Part shown: in pieces, positions 1-9,962 of the stretch | Layout: each line of letters opens with the position of its first letter | Position numbering within the stretch: the first letter of the stretch is position 1 | Source: Hyphomicrobiales bacterium | GTDB taxonomy: Bacteria > Pseudomonadota > Alphaproteobacteria > Rhizobiales > Rhizobiaceae | Assembly: GCA_900465675.1 (NCBI GenBank) | Contig: UBJR01000009.1 | Coordinates: 186,001 to 250,000, forward strand | DNA: 64,000 nucleotides | Direction: 5' to 3' | Made by a program: the position numbers and the translations under genes | Notes under the pieces: model-generated | Told to the model about the DNA's origin: nothing | The model's database searches: none | Seen by the model: the letters and a program-made list of their open reading frames with translations, nothing else

Positions 1-2
1 AG

Positions 3-392
3 GCAGGCCTCCTGCCCGGCGCGCTGATGCGCAACGCCTCGCTGAAATTCGTCTGCCGCGAAGTCAAGCTTGAGGTCGTCAACGCCGATACCGACTTCAG
101 CCGCGCCTATGCCAAGGGCCAGATCATCCGCTCGCCGGTTGCGCATCACGACGGCAACTATTTCGCCGACGCTGAGACGCTGGCGAAGATCGAAGGCAAC
201 GGCCAGGTGGTCTTCCGCTACGCCGAGGGAACGAACCCGAACGGCTCGATCAACGATATCGCTGGCGTGGTGAACGAGAGCGGCAATGTTCTCGGCATGA
301 TGCCGCATCCGGAAAACCTGATCGAAGCAGCTCATGGCGGCTCCGACGGGCGCGGTCTCTTCGCTTCGGCGCTCGACGTAATCGCCGCTTAA
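3..392 (+). CDS. purQ: PurQ, glutaminase subunit of FGAM synthase (C-terminal part)
   Basis: Cut by the left window edge; the frame is open from base 3, so the true start lies outside. PurQ hydrolyses glutamine and hands ammonia to PurL for conversion of FGAR to FGAM in purine synthesis. The visible part ends with MMPHPE, whose His and Glu (bases 306-314) are the last two members of the class I glutamine amidotransferase triad; the nucleophilic Cys is outside the window. The separate purL at 3.4 kb fits the PurS/PurQ/PurL multi-subunit enzyme of alphaproteobacteria. Four unrelated genes separate the two subunits here. Confidence 0.95.
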   Translation, partial: AGLLPGALMRNASLKFVCREVKLEVVNADTDFSRAYAKGQIIRSPVAHHDGNYFADAETLAKIEGNGQVVFRYAEGTNPNGSINDIAGVVNESGNVLGMMPHPENLIEAAHGGSDGRGLFASALDVIAA

Positions 393-439
393 CCTTCGCC
401 GGATATCAGGTGGATCTAAACCACCACGGGAGACCACCG

Positions 440-838
440 ATGCGCATTGCGACCACCTTCACGGCTGCCGCCGCTCTTGCTGTCATCGGAATGCTGACTG
501 CGTCCTGCCAGTCCAAGGCGCCTCCCGTCAGCGCAAACCGAGACGCGCTCTCCACGATGGAACGCGTTGCCGTCGGCGCCAATAATTGCTGGTTCAAGTC
601 GGGCGATGCATCCTTCGCGACCTACCGCCTGGCACCGGAACTCAATTCCTTTTCCGGCCGCCCGCGCATCCTGGTCGTACACAAGAACAGCCCGGCTGGG
701 TTGCCGCATCTGGTAGTGCAGGCGGAAGGCAATCCCGCGAAGCTCCAGGCCTTCGGCCCGATGATGTCGCAGCCGGTCTCTGCCCGCATTGCCGCCGACG
801 TCAATCGCTGGTCATCGGGCAGCAAAGCCTGCAGCTGA
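440..838 (+). CDS. Small putative lipoprotein, unknown function
   Basis: Encodes 132 residues. Residues 1-22 form a lipoprotein signal peptide: Met-Arg, a hydrophobic Ala/Leu-rich stretch, then LTASC with Cys23 as the predicted lipidated residue. The ATG at 440 was chosen over an upstream in-frame start at 410 because GGGAG lies just before it and the signal peptide begins there. The mature part has no motif I recognise. It follows purQ by 47 bases and its 3' end abuts the convergent DUF1127 gene. Function unknown; export to the envelope is an inference from the signal. Confidence 0.75.
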   Translation: MRIATTFTAAAALAVIGMLTASCQSKAPPVSANRDALSTMERVAVGANNCWFKSGDASFATYRLAPELNSFSGRPRILVVHKNSPAGLPHLVVQAEGNPAKLQAFGPMMSQPVSARIAADVNRWSSGSKACS

Positions 839-1093
839 TCAGTCCCAGAAGGTCGATTTTCCGACTTCTCGCGCAGCATCGGATTGCGATAGACCGATAT
901 CCTTGAGCTGATCGCCCGTAAGTTCGTGCAGGGCACGTCTTCCCTCGCGCTTCTCGTGCCAGACGAGAAATCCATTCCACATGCGCTGCAGCCAAGATTG
1001 ACCGGTCGTCTCGACCCGGGGAACGATCACGTGCGGACCATCGATCGACACAATCGGCACAATATCACCATTGATCTGCTGTACTATCGACAT
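839..1093 (-). CDS. DUF1127 domain small protein
   Basis: Encodes 84 residues. The C-terminal half (about 33-80) matches the DUF1127 pattern: a Trp-rich amphipathic helix (WLQRMWNGFLVW), then LHELTGDQLKDIGLS, close to the family consensus LxxLxDxxLxDIGLS. DUF1127 proteins are abundant in rhizobia; some short members bind RNA or affect phosphate and carbon metabolism, but this one has an N-terminal extension of about 30 residues and no assigned role. AGGAG precedes the ATG. It is transcribed away from the MocR-type gene at 1175, and the shared intergenic palindrome may control both. Confidence 0.85.
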   Translation of the reverse strand: MSIVQQINGDIVPIVSIDGPHVIVPRVETTGQSWLQRMWNGFLVWHEKREGRRALHELTGDQLKDIGLSQSDAAREVGKSTFWD

Positions 1094-1137
1094 CGCCGCT
1101 CTCCTGTCATCTTGCTTGGCGGTAATGTCTCATAATA

Positions 1138-1166
1138 TTGACAGAACAACGGTGACAATCTATTCA
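1138..1166 (+). promoter_or_regulatory. Sigma-70-type promoter of the MocR-type gene
   Basis: TTGACA at 1138-1143, a 17-base spacer, and TATTCA at 1161-1166. With normal -10 to start spacing, transcription would begin at about 1172-1175, that is at the ATG, predicting a leaderless mRNA; no ribosome-binding site precedes that ATG. The -10 lies inside the palindrome at 1151-1174. Confidence 0.55.
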
Positions 1167-1174
1167 TTGTCACC
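1151..1174. promoter_or_regulatory. Perfect palindrome directly abutting the MocR-type start codon (probable operator)
   Basis: GGTGACAAT-N6-ATTGTCACC: two perfect 9-base arms around CTATTC, ending on the base before the ATG at 1175. It covers the -10 of the rightward gene. A TTGTCA in the left arm, read on the minus strand, could serve as the -35 of the divergent DUF1127 gene. Autoregulation by the GntR-type domain is the natural inference. Confidence 0.7.
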
Positions 1175-2593
1175 ATGACAAATTGGCTCCCTGATCTCTC
1201 TCGCGGCTCCGGTCCGGTCTATATGCGGCTGGCTGATAGCATCGAATCCGCCATTGCCAGCGGCGCCCTGCCCGCCGGCGGCAAGCTTCCGCCACAGCGC
1301 AATCTCGCCTACGATATCGGGGTGACAATCGGCACAATCGGCCGGGCCTACGCCTTGGTGCATGAACGCGGACTGGTTGCCGGAGAAGTGGGGCGCGGGA
1401 CCTACGTTCTCGACCGCACGCAGGTGGCGCCCAACGAACAGGCCGATCCGCTGACGCTATCGCTTGGCGGTACGCGTGCCATCGATGCGCCGCCAAACAA
1501 GATCCGCTTCGACACGACAGCGGCGCCGGACCTTGGCCAGGGCAAGATCGTTGGCGGCATTCTCGGCGAGATCGGCGAACAGCACATGGCCGAGGTCTCG
1601 TCCTACTCGCGGCATTTCCCAACCAACTGGTTCACTGCCGGACGCCTATGGCTTGCGCGCAACGGCTGGACGCCGGATGCCGAAAACATCGTGCCGACGC
1701 TTGGCGTCCATGCTGCCGCGATAGCCGTGATCTCCGCGATGTCTGCGCCCGGTGACAAGATCGTTTTCGAGAACCTGAGCTACACGCAAGTCAGCCGCAG
1801 CGCCCGCATTCTTGGCCGCCGCACCATCATCGTCGATTCCGACGAGCATGGCGTCATCCCCGACGATTTCGAACGTGTCTGCCATCAACAGCACCCGAAG
1901 ATCGCCTTCCTGATGCCGACTGCCCATAATCCGACGCTCGCAACCATGCCTGCCGCGCGCCGTGTTGCCATCGCCGACATTGCCCGCCGCCACGGTGTCT
2001 GGCTGATCGAGGACGATCTCTATGGCGGCATGACCGGAGACGATGCACCGTTGCTGGCCTCACTGGCGCCCGAGCGCACCTTCCTCGTCAACGGCTTGTC
2101 GAAGTCGGTCGCAGCCGGGGTTCGCGGCGGCTGGGTCGCCTGCCCGCCGCATTTCGCCCAGCGTATCAAGGTCACCCACAAGATGATAACCGGCGGCCTG
2201 CCCTTCATTCTGGCGGAGACCGCGGCCCGTCTTGTCGAGAGCGGCGAAGCGGAGCGTATTCGCGCCGCCTGCGTCAAGGAGCTGGCATCGCGCCAGGCCG
2301 TTGTCAGGGAACACCTCGGCGGCTTCGACTTCGTGTCGCATCCGCATGTGCCTTTCCTCTGGCTGAAGCTTCCGGAACCCTGGCTCTCGGGCACATTCAA
2401 GAATGCCGCCTATCAGGAAGGCGTCCTTGTTGATGACGAGGACGAGTTCAAGGCGGCCCGCTCGGAGCGCGTGTTCCACCGTGTCCGCGTTGCCTTCTCA
2501 TCGCCGGGCGGCAGCGCCGAGCTTGCCAAGGGAATGATGATCCTCCGCCGCCTGCTGGAAAGCGGCGTCTCGTCCTATGACAGCGAAGTGTGA
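1175..2593 (+). CDS. MocR-type (GntR/aminotransferase fusion) transcriptional regulator
   Basis: Encodes 472 residues, typical for MocR/PdxR-type regulators. Residues 1-75 are a GntR winged helix (VYMRLADSIESAI, then LPPQRNLAYDIGV). After a linker, about 110-465 form a fold-type I PLP aminotransferase domain with MPTAHNP (248-254), IEDDLYG (278-284) and the PLP lysine K310 in NGLSKS. Such proteins use PLP or an amino-acid adduct as effector and usually act on a divergent neighbour and on themselves. The neighbour here encodes a DUF1127 protein, not a PLP enzyme, so the target pathway is not evident. No Shine-Dalgarno precedes the ATG; the mRNA may be leaderless. Confidence 0.9.
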   Translation: MTNWLPDLSRGSGPVYMRLADSIESAIASGALPAGGKLPPQRNLAYDIGVTIGTIGRAYALVHERGLVAGEVGRGTYVLDRTQVAPNEQADPLTLSLGGTRAIDAPPNKIRFDTTAAPDLGQGKIVGGILGEIGEQHMAEVSSYSRHFPTNWFTAGRLWLARNGWTPDAENIVPTLGVHAAAIAVISAMSAPGDKIVFENLSYTQVSRSARILGRRTIIVDSDEHGVIPDDFERVCHQQHPKIAFLMPTAHNPTLATMPAARRVAIADIARRHGVWLIEDDLYGGMTGDDAPLLASLAPERTFLVNGLSKSVAAGVRGGWVACPPHFAQRIKVTHKMITGGLPFILAETAARLVESGEAERIRAACVKELASRQAVVREHLGGFDFVSHPHVPFLWLKLPEPWLSGTFKNAAYQEGVLVDDEDEFKAARSERVFHRVRVAFSSPGGSAELAKGMMILRRLLESGVSSYDSEV

Positions 2594-2724
2594 CCTGTTG
2601 CATTTTCGCGCCAGCGCAATGCCGAACCCTGTCATATTTTAGGGGCCTCTTTACCGGCGCCTCACGCTGAGTTCCAATCGGTCATCAGCCGTTGCTGTGA
2701 TTCGATGGGCGCGAGGGACAGCCT

Positions 2725-3300
2725 ATGGACGCTTGTATCCGTAAAGTGGCGTTGCGTTTCCTGTCAGCATCTGCAGCCGCCATTCTCATTGCCGGATCAG
2801 CGAGCCTCCCCGCCCATGCGCAGGATCAGATATTCGACGAACTGCGCTTCGGCGCCTCGGCCTCCATCCAGGGCGGCAGCGAACATGAGGACGGCGTCTT
2901 CCCTGAATTGACGCTGTTCTTCGATCCGTTCGGCCACGACGAGGCCACCGGCCTGCAGAAACTGGCCCGCCCGCGCATCCATTTGGGAACGTCGATCGGT
3001 ACATCCGGATCGGCAACACAGGTCTTCACCGGCTTTTCCTGGACCGCCGACTTTTCGGAAAAGGTCTTCGCCGAAGCGGGTTTCGGCGGCGTCATCCACA
3101 CGGGTGAACTGGATGAGAACGACGACGGCCCGGCGCTTGGCTGCCGTGTGCTGTTTCACGAATATATCGGCGCCGGCTACCGTTTCGACAATCACTGGAA
3201 TGTCATGGCCCAGATCGCCCACTCCTCGCATGCCAATCTCTGCGACGGCCCGAACAACGGCATGACGCGCGCCGGCCTGCAGCTGGGCTACAAATTCTAG
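2725..3300 (+). CDS. pagL: PagL-like acyloxyacyl hydrolase / lipid A 3-O-deacylase
   Basis: Encodes 191 residues: a signal peptide (about 1-32, ending AHA) and a small outer-membrane beta-barrel finishing in LGYKF with a C-terminal Phe, typical of barrel proteins. The region IAHSSHANL carries H166 and S168, corresponding to the HxS catalytic pair of PagL enzymes, which remove the 3-linked hydroxyacyl chain of lipid A. A PagL acting on lipid A is known in Rhizobium etli. In my hand alignment the third catalytic position, Glu in Pseudomonas PagL, falls at Thr181, so the triad may be assembled differently. It is single-gene, between the MocR-type gene and purL. Confidence 0.75.
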   Translation: MDACIRKVALRFLSASAAAILIAGSASLPAHAQDQIFDELRFGASASIQGGSEHEDGVFPELTLFFDPFGHDEATGLQKLARPRIHLGTSIGTSGSATQVFTGFSWTADFSEKVFAEAGFGGVIHTGELDENDDGPALGCRVLFHEYIGAGYRFDNHWNVMAQIAHSSHANLCDGPNNGMTRAGLQLGYKF

Positions 3301-3385
3301 GCATCTGCCGCTTCGAAAGGCGCTCGGTCCGGTCTTTGTTGACGGTGGGCATTTTCCTGTCGCGCGCCGCGCCAACTTGGGTTAA

Positions 3386-5662
<2,277 letters not shown>

Positions 5663-5683
5663 TGCGCAAGGAGTAAATCGATC

Positions 5684-5917
5684 ATGCCCATGAAACCCGG
5701 CGACATCGAAGACATGATCAAGTCCGGGATCCCCGGTGCCAAGGTGACGATCCGTGATCTGGCGGGTGACGGCGACCACTACGCTGCCGAAGTCGTTGCT
5801 GAAGCCTTCCGCGGCAAGAGCCGCGTGCAGCAGCACCAGATGGTCTACGAGGCGCTGAAAGGCAATATGGGTGGCATCTTGCATGCCCTGGCGCTTCAGA
5901 CCTCGGCGCCGGAATAA
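5684..5917 (+). CDS. bolA: BolA family protein
   Basis: Encodes 77 residues, a complete class II BolA fold. Signature: DGDHYAAEVV, FRGKSRVQQHQMVYEAL, ending with the LALQT strand. The conserved His in HQMVY is the usual [2Fe-2S] ligand shared with a monothiol glutaredoxin. BolA-Grx heterodimers act in iron-sulfur cluster handling and iron sensing. The partner-type gene grxD lies 3.6 kb downstream on the same strand, interrupted here by three genes. AAGGAG precedes the ATG at the right distance. Likely co-transcribed with purL. Confidence 0.93.
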   Translation: MPMKPGDIEDMIKSGIPGAKVTIRDLAGDGDHYAAEVVAEAFRGKSRVQQHQMVYEALKGNMGGILHALALQTSAPE

Positions 5918-5926
5918 GACAGATGG

Positions 5927-5956
5927 ATGCCCGGCCAAGCCGGGCATTTTCTTTTT
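5927..5956 (+). terminator. Rho-independent terminator after purL-bolA
   Basis: ATGCCCGGC-CAA-GCCGGGCAT: a perfect 9-base stem with a 3-base loop, followed by TTTCTTTTT. Confidence 0.9.
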
Positions 5957-6036
5957 CGGCCCCTTCCGCGCCCTAGCGCAATTTTAATCGTCTGCCGTCC
6001 ATAATTCCCCCGCACACGAGAGCGGCGGATATTGGC

Positions 6037-7848
6037 ATGACTTCTGGTTTCCCGGGCATTGCAGCTGAGGCAGAGAGTAGCGACCGTTCTTCTTCCTGGC
6101 TGAGAGTATTTGCGATCATCGCGCCGCTCAGCCTGATCATCGCCCTCCTGGATCTGGCCGACGGTCAGGCGTTTCTCGGCGATATCGACGACAAGATGCG
6201 GGAACTTCAGATCCGTCATCTTTTCCTCGGTGGCGGACACTGGTTTGATCTCGGTCTGCCGGTGATCGCAACGCCGGAGCCCTACACATCGCCCTGGTCG
6301 CGGCTGATCGACCTCCCCTTTGTGACGATTGCCTATCTGCTCTCGCCGGCATTAGGACCGGAGCACGCGCTCCAGATCGCATTCCATATCTGGCCGCCAG
6401 TGATGCTCGTCGGGTTCAGCGCTCTGACGGCCATGTTCTTCTCCCGGCAGATGCGCAGCGGCGTCGTCATCAGCTATCCGATCCTCGTCGTCAGTATCGT
6501 TTTTATGACCTATGCGATCTGGGAGTTCGTTCCCACGCGCATAGACCATCACAACATGCAGATCCTGGGCTTGCTGATGATCGGTGTCGGCCTGGAGCGC
6601 TGGAGCCGAGGCGGTGGAATTCTGATGGGCATCGGGACGATGATCTGCATCATCGTCGGCCTTGAGGGTCTGCCGCTGATCGCCGTCGCATTCCTGGGGC
6701 TGGTGGGCTGCTTCATCTTTCAGATCGCCGAATCCCGGGATGTTCTTCTCGGCGCGGCAGCCACGATCCTGCTGTTGACGTTGCCCGCAGCCTTCGCATT
6801 CATCGGACCTGCGGCAATACGATCGACACAATGCGATTCCTTCTCAGCTCCCTATATCGTTCTGGCGCTCGGCTGCTCATCGATCTTGCTGATCGGCGGT
6901 TTAGTGCTGCATCGGCAGACAGCACCGATCAAGATTGCTGCCCTTACAGCAATGGGCGGCGCATTCTTGGGCGTGACCGCCTACATCTTCCCGAGATGTC
7001 TATCCGGCCCCTACTGGATGATCGATCCGCTGTCGCGTCACGACTGGCTTGACCGCGTTCCGCAGGAATTCAGTTTTATCTACTATTTCCAGCATCCGCA
7101 GTTCACGATCCTGATGATGCTTGGCGTACTCGTGTGTATCGCCATTGCGGCACTACCGGCCATTCTTCAAGCCGCCCGGCGAGGAAATGCCGGTCTTGTC
7201 ATCGTCTTTGCAATTGCCGTCGCCAGTCTCGCGATAACACTGCTGCAGACCCGAAACATCAGATTTACCTTCGCCTTCGTACCGCTTTTTCTGCCGTACG
7301 CACTGCAAATAGTGACCGCTCCCGAGAGCTTTGGGCCAAACGGCAAGGAGGCTCAGCGCCTCGTCGGCGCCGCTTTGGCATCGGTCATCGCGATCGCGCT
7401 GTTACTCCGTCTGGTTTTCCCGCCCCAGGAACAGAGCTACGACGCGATCGACTACATGGCCTACAGCGAGTGTGAGGGCCAGGATTTCTCGGTTCTGTCA
7501 TCTGTCGCGCCGGGCAAGATCGCCGTTCCGGCCGGGCTTTCGCTTCCGCTCGCGTTCGCCTTGCCTCCGGGTTTCTCGGTCGCAGCGCTTCCATTTCACC
7601 GTGCGTCGCCCGGGATGAAGCGCATGTTCGAACTTTTCACGTCGGCAGACAGCGAAATCCGAAGAGAAGCAGCCGCTCCTTTTGATTATGTCGCCGTCTG
7701 TGCGTTTCCGCTACCGGTCGACGCCAGCCAAGCGCCGGTCTATGCTGCGCTTGCGCAAGGCGGCTCCTGGCCGGGACTGATCCAGATCAACAATCCATCG
7801 GCATCGGATTTCAAGTTGTTCCGCATCGATCACCAACTTTTCCGTTAG
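6037..7848 (+). CDS. Polytopic membrane protein, probable GT-C (STT3/AglB-like) glycosyltransferase
   Basis: Encodes 603 residues with roughly a dozen hydrophobic helices from residue 25 to about 460 and a soluble C-terminal part (about 465-603). The first outside loop holds GDIDD (48-52), then PWSRLIDLPF; a later loop holds RIDHHN (168-173). An acidic D/E-x-D in loop 1 plus a DHH-type motif resembles STT3/AglB oligosaccharyltransferases and relatives that use polyprenyl-linked sugars. I infer a lipid-linked-sugar transferase, but acceptor and sugar are unknown and no partner glycan genes lie nearby. The ATG is preceded by GAGAGCGGCGG. It overlaps the convergent gene by 4 bases. Confidence 0.6.
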   Translation: MTSGFPGIAAEAESSDRSSSWLRVFAIIAPLSLIIALLDLADGQAFLGDIDDKMRELQIRHLFLGGGHWFDLGLPVIATPEPYTSPWSRLIDLPFVTIAYLLSPALGPEHALQIAFHIWPPVMLVGFSALTAMFFSRQMRSGVVISYPILVVSIVFMTYAIWEFVPTRIDHHNMQILGLLMIGVGLERWSRGGGILMGIGTMICIIVGLEGLPLIAVAFLGLVGCFIFQIAESRDVLLGAAATILLLTLPAAFAFIGPAAIRSTQCDSFSAPYIVLALGCSSILLIGGLVLHRQTAPIKIAALTAMGGAFLGVTAYIFPRCLSGPYWMIDPLSRHDWLDRVPQEFSFIYYFQHPQFTILMMLGVLVCIAIAALPAILQAARRGNAGLVIVFAIAVASLAITLLQTRNIRFTFAFVPLFLPYALQIVTAPESFGPNGKEAQRLVGAALASVIAIALLLRLVFPPQEQSYDAIDYMAYSECEGQDFSVLSSVAPGKIAVPAGLSLPLAFALPPGFSVAALPFHRASPGMKRMFELFTSADSEIRREAAAPFDYVAVCAFPLPVDASQAPVYAALAQGGSWPGLIQINNPSASDFKLFRIDHQLFR

Positions 7849-9002
7849 CTGATCTCTGCTAGCCCCGACTTCAACGCCCCATCAGCCATCACCGTTCCCG
7901 CCAGCGGCCCAGAAGTCAGCAGCGTGAAATCGAAGGACGCCTGCAAATCAGGGCCAAGCACGTATTGCCGGTGCACCCGCAGGAAATCGAGCTTGATCTT
8001 CTTGTAGTGCTCGGGCGTCAGCATCTGTTTGACGCGGATGAACAGCATCTTTGCCTGCGGCGCATCGCCGTGACCGGAAACGGCGACGACCGGAACCTTG
8101 TAGAAATGGATCGCGTCCGTCAGACACTGAACGTCGAGCCAGAAGACCGCGGGATTTCGGGCAATGGCGCCGACGCGCGACCGCAACAGGGTGGCAGACT
8201 TCAGCAACGCACATTGCAGCACCGCGGAGCCAAGCGAGGCAAAAACGACGCGCTTGCCATGGAGCAGACCCGGCTCGCGCTCGAGCAGCATCCCGAGAAC
8301 ATGCGCAGCCACGCTTGAGCCCATGCTGTGCGATGAGATGACATATTCGTCCGCCTCTTCCGCAAGAGCCGCACGCGCGGCCAGAGCACAGCGCTCCAGA
8401 AAGTCCTGGAATTGCGGCCTGTTCATGTGCCCGAGCCCGACGGCCATCTCCCAATCGGCAAACAGGTGCAGCGTATGGAACCGTTCCGTGAACGGCAGAA
8501 ACACGAAGGCAAAGAAGATGCCGGCAAGCGGCAGACTCCAGACCAGATGCCATGCGGCAAAACCGGCGCCAACGGGCAGAAGCGCGATGGCGGCAGTCAG
8601 CAGCATGCCGAGCATCATCAGCAGAAAGGGAAAGATGAAGAACAGGCCGAAACGCCAGGCGTGGCGGAAATAGCCGGTCATTGCGCCATCGGCGATAATC
8701 CTCGCTGCCGCGGCAAATCCATCCGCCATCCGCCGCGCCAAAGGCTTATTGCGAAGCGACTGGACGAGTTCGTCGTGGTCGAAGATGTGGATCGTGTTTT
8801 CGGTCTGCCAAGCCGGCGCATTGGCATGAACGGTAAAGCGCAGAGGATAATCGGATGTTTCGGCGTCTCCCGTCTCGACCGCGTAATTCCAGGCCGCAGC
8901 ACTCTGCTTGGCGGAGCGCTCGTAGCGCGCCCGCTGCGCGCGTCCATCCAGAGGCTCGAAGCCCGGGAAATGCAGGACCACCCGCTTCCTGATCAGTTCC
9001 AT
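7845..9002 (-). CDS. Membrane-associated alpha/beta-hydrolase-like protein, unknown function
   Basis: Encodes 385 residues from the ATG at 9002, which has GGAAAG seven bases upstream; an alternative ATG at 9035 would add 11 residues. The N-terminal part begins VVLHFPGFEP, like the first strand and oxyanion loop of hydrolases. Two hydrophobic helices lie mid-protein (FFIFPFLLMMLGML and LAGIFFAFVFL). They are followed by YVISSHSMGSS, a nucleophile-elbow-like S-H-S-M-G sequence, then a conserved C-terminal half with VVAVSGHGD. The hydrolase fold is an inference; substrate unknown. The divergent basic-protein gene starts about 160 bases away. Confidence 0.65.
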   Translation of the reverse strand: MELIRKRVVLHFPGFEPLDGRAQRARYERSAKQSAAAWNYAVETGDAETSDYPLRFTVHANAPAWQTENTIHIFDHDELVQSLRNKPLARRMADGFAAAARIIADGAMTGYFRHAWRFGLFFIFPFLLMMLGMLLTAAIALLPVGAGFAAWHLVWSLPLAGIFFAFVFLPFTERFHTLHLFADWEMAVGLGHMNRPQFQDFLERCALAARAALAEEADEYVISSHSMGSSVAAHVLGMLLEREPGLLHGKRVVFASLGSAVLQCALLKSATLLRSRVGAIARNPAVFWLDVQCLTDAIHFYKVPVVAVSGHGDAPQAKMLFIRVKQMLTPEHYKKIKLDFLRVHRQYVLGPDLQASFDFTLLTSGPLAGTVMADGALKSGLAEIS

Positions 9003-9159
9003 CACTATCTTTCCGGCAAGCCCCCATGGCGCCATCGGCCGCCGCCTTGCACGCCAAATAAGGCGGAAAAAGCACGAACGGACGCGAACTCCGCTTGCTA
9101 ACCTAAAACATCCGGAATTCAATAGCCGGGGAACCGGTTTGTGTCGCAGGGGGCATTGG

Positions 9160-9384
9160 ATGGCAGATCTTATCAAAGAACTTGTCAACGGCGTGGTCGA
9201 AAGCGTTCTCAAGGAGATCCTGAAGAAGACCAGCGGAAGCAACACGACGAAGCGCACGAAACGTCAGACGCGCTCGGCAACCACTGGCCGGTTCAAAAAG
9301 GCTGCCACCCCGCGCAAGACCACCAAGAAACAGGTCAGCAAGCGCCGCACCGCAGCCGTCCGCACCAAGCAGCGCAGCCGCTGA
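9160..9384 (+). CDS. Small Lys/Arg-rich protein with histone-tail-like C terminus
   Basis: Encodes 74 residues. Residues 1-24 form an amphipathic helix (DLIKELVNGVVESVLKEILKK). The rest is almost entirely Lys, Arg, Thr, Ser, Ala and Gly, with PRKTTKKQ and SKRR motifs reminiscent of histone tails or H1-like bacterial proteins. AGGGGG precedes the ATG at 9160, so the upstream TTG at 9139 was not used. Nucleic-acid binding is plausible from charge alone; the N-terminal helix suggests dimerisation or membrane contact. No family recognised with certainty. Confidence 0.65.
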   Translation: MADLIKELVNGVVESVLKEILKKTSGSNTTKRTKRQTRSATTGRFKKAATPRKTTKKQVSKRRTAAVRTKQRSR

Positions 9385-9542
9385 AGACAGCGGCGTAACG
9401 AAAGCGCAACAGCGTTACCTAGCATGCTTACGATTGGTCTTTTTTTGGCATTGACTGCTGGAATTTGATCGGGCGCATGCTATCTAAAGCAAACGATTGA
9501 AACGGTGGGCCTTTAACCCGCCTGTTGAAAGGATTAGGTCCC

Positions 9543-9878
9543 ATGAGCGGCATCAACGAATTCATCGCCAACGAAATCAAGACCAACGACGTCGTCCTTT
9601 TCATGAAGGGCACGCCGCAGTTTCCCCAGTGTGGTTTCTCCGGCCAGGTCGTCCAGATTCTCGATTACATCGGCGTCGACTACAAGGGCATCAACGTGCT
9701 CGCCGATTCGGAAATCCGCCAGGGCATCAAGGATTACTCCAACTGGCCGACGATCCCTCAGCTTTACGTGAAGGGTGAGTTCATCGGCGGCTGCGACATC
9801 GTCCGGGAAATGTTCCAGGCGGGCGAATTGCAGCAGCATCTGCAGGAAAACGGCGTCGCGGTTCGCGCCGCCTCCTGA
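9543..9878 (+). CDS. grxD: Monothiol glutaredoxin GrxD
   Basis: Encodes 111 residues, the full monothiol Grx4 length. The active site is CGFS (in PQCGFSGQ) after the KGTPQFP segment. WPTIPQLYV contains the cis-Pro, and GGCDIV is the GSH-contact loop. Such proteins carry a [2Fe-2S] cluster with glutathione and pass it to BolA or to apo-proteins, affecting iron regulation. The start at ATG 9543 follows AAAGGATTAGG. bolA lies upstream in the same orientation; purL-bolA...grxD order is usual in rhizobia. Confidence 0.96.
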   Translation: MSGINEFIANEIKTNDVVLFMKGTPQFPQCGFSGQVVQILDYIGVDYKGINVLADSEIRQGIKDYSNWPTIPQLYVKGEFIGGCDIVREMFQAGELQQHLQENGVAVRAAS

Positions 9879-9962
9879 CCGGGCACCGGGCGTCCGTCCG
9901 GTTTCCAAACCTGATTTGATTTGAGTCCGAGGCGCTGTGCTGAACAGCGCCTTGGCCTGTTT

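Noticed and set aside
9385..9542. Possible terminator GTAACG...CGTTAC before grxD
   Set aside because: Short stem with the T-run more than 20 bases away; not convincing.
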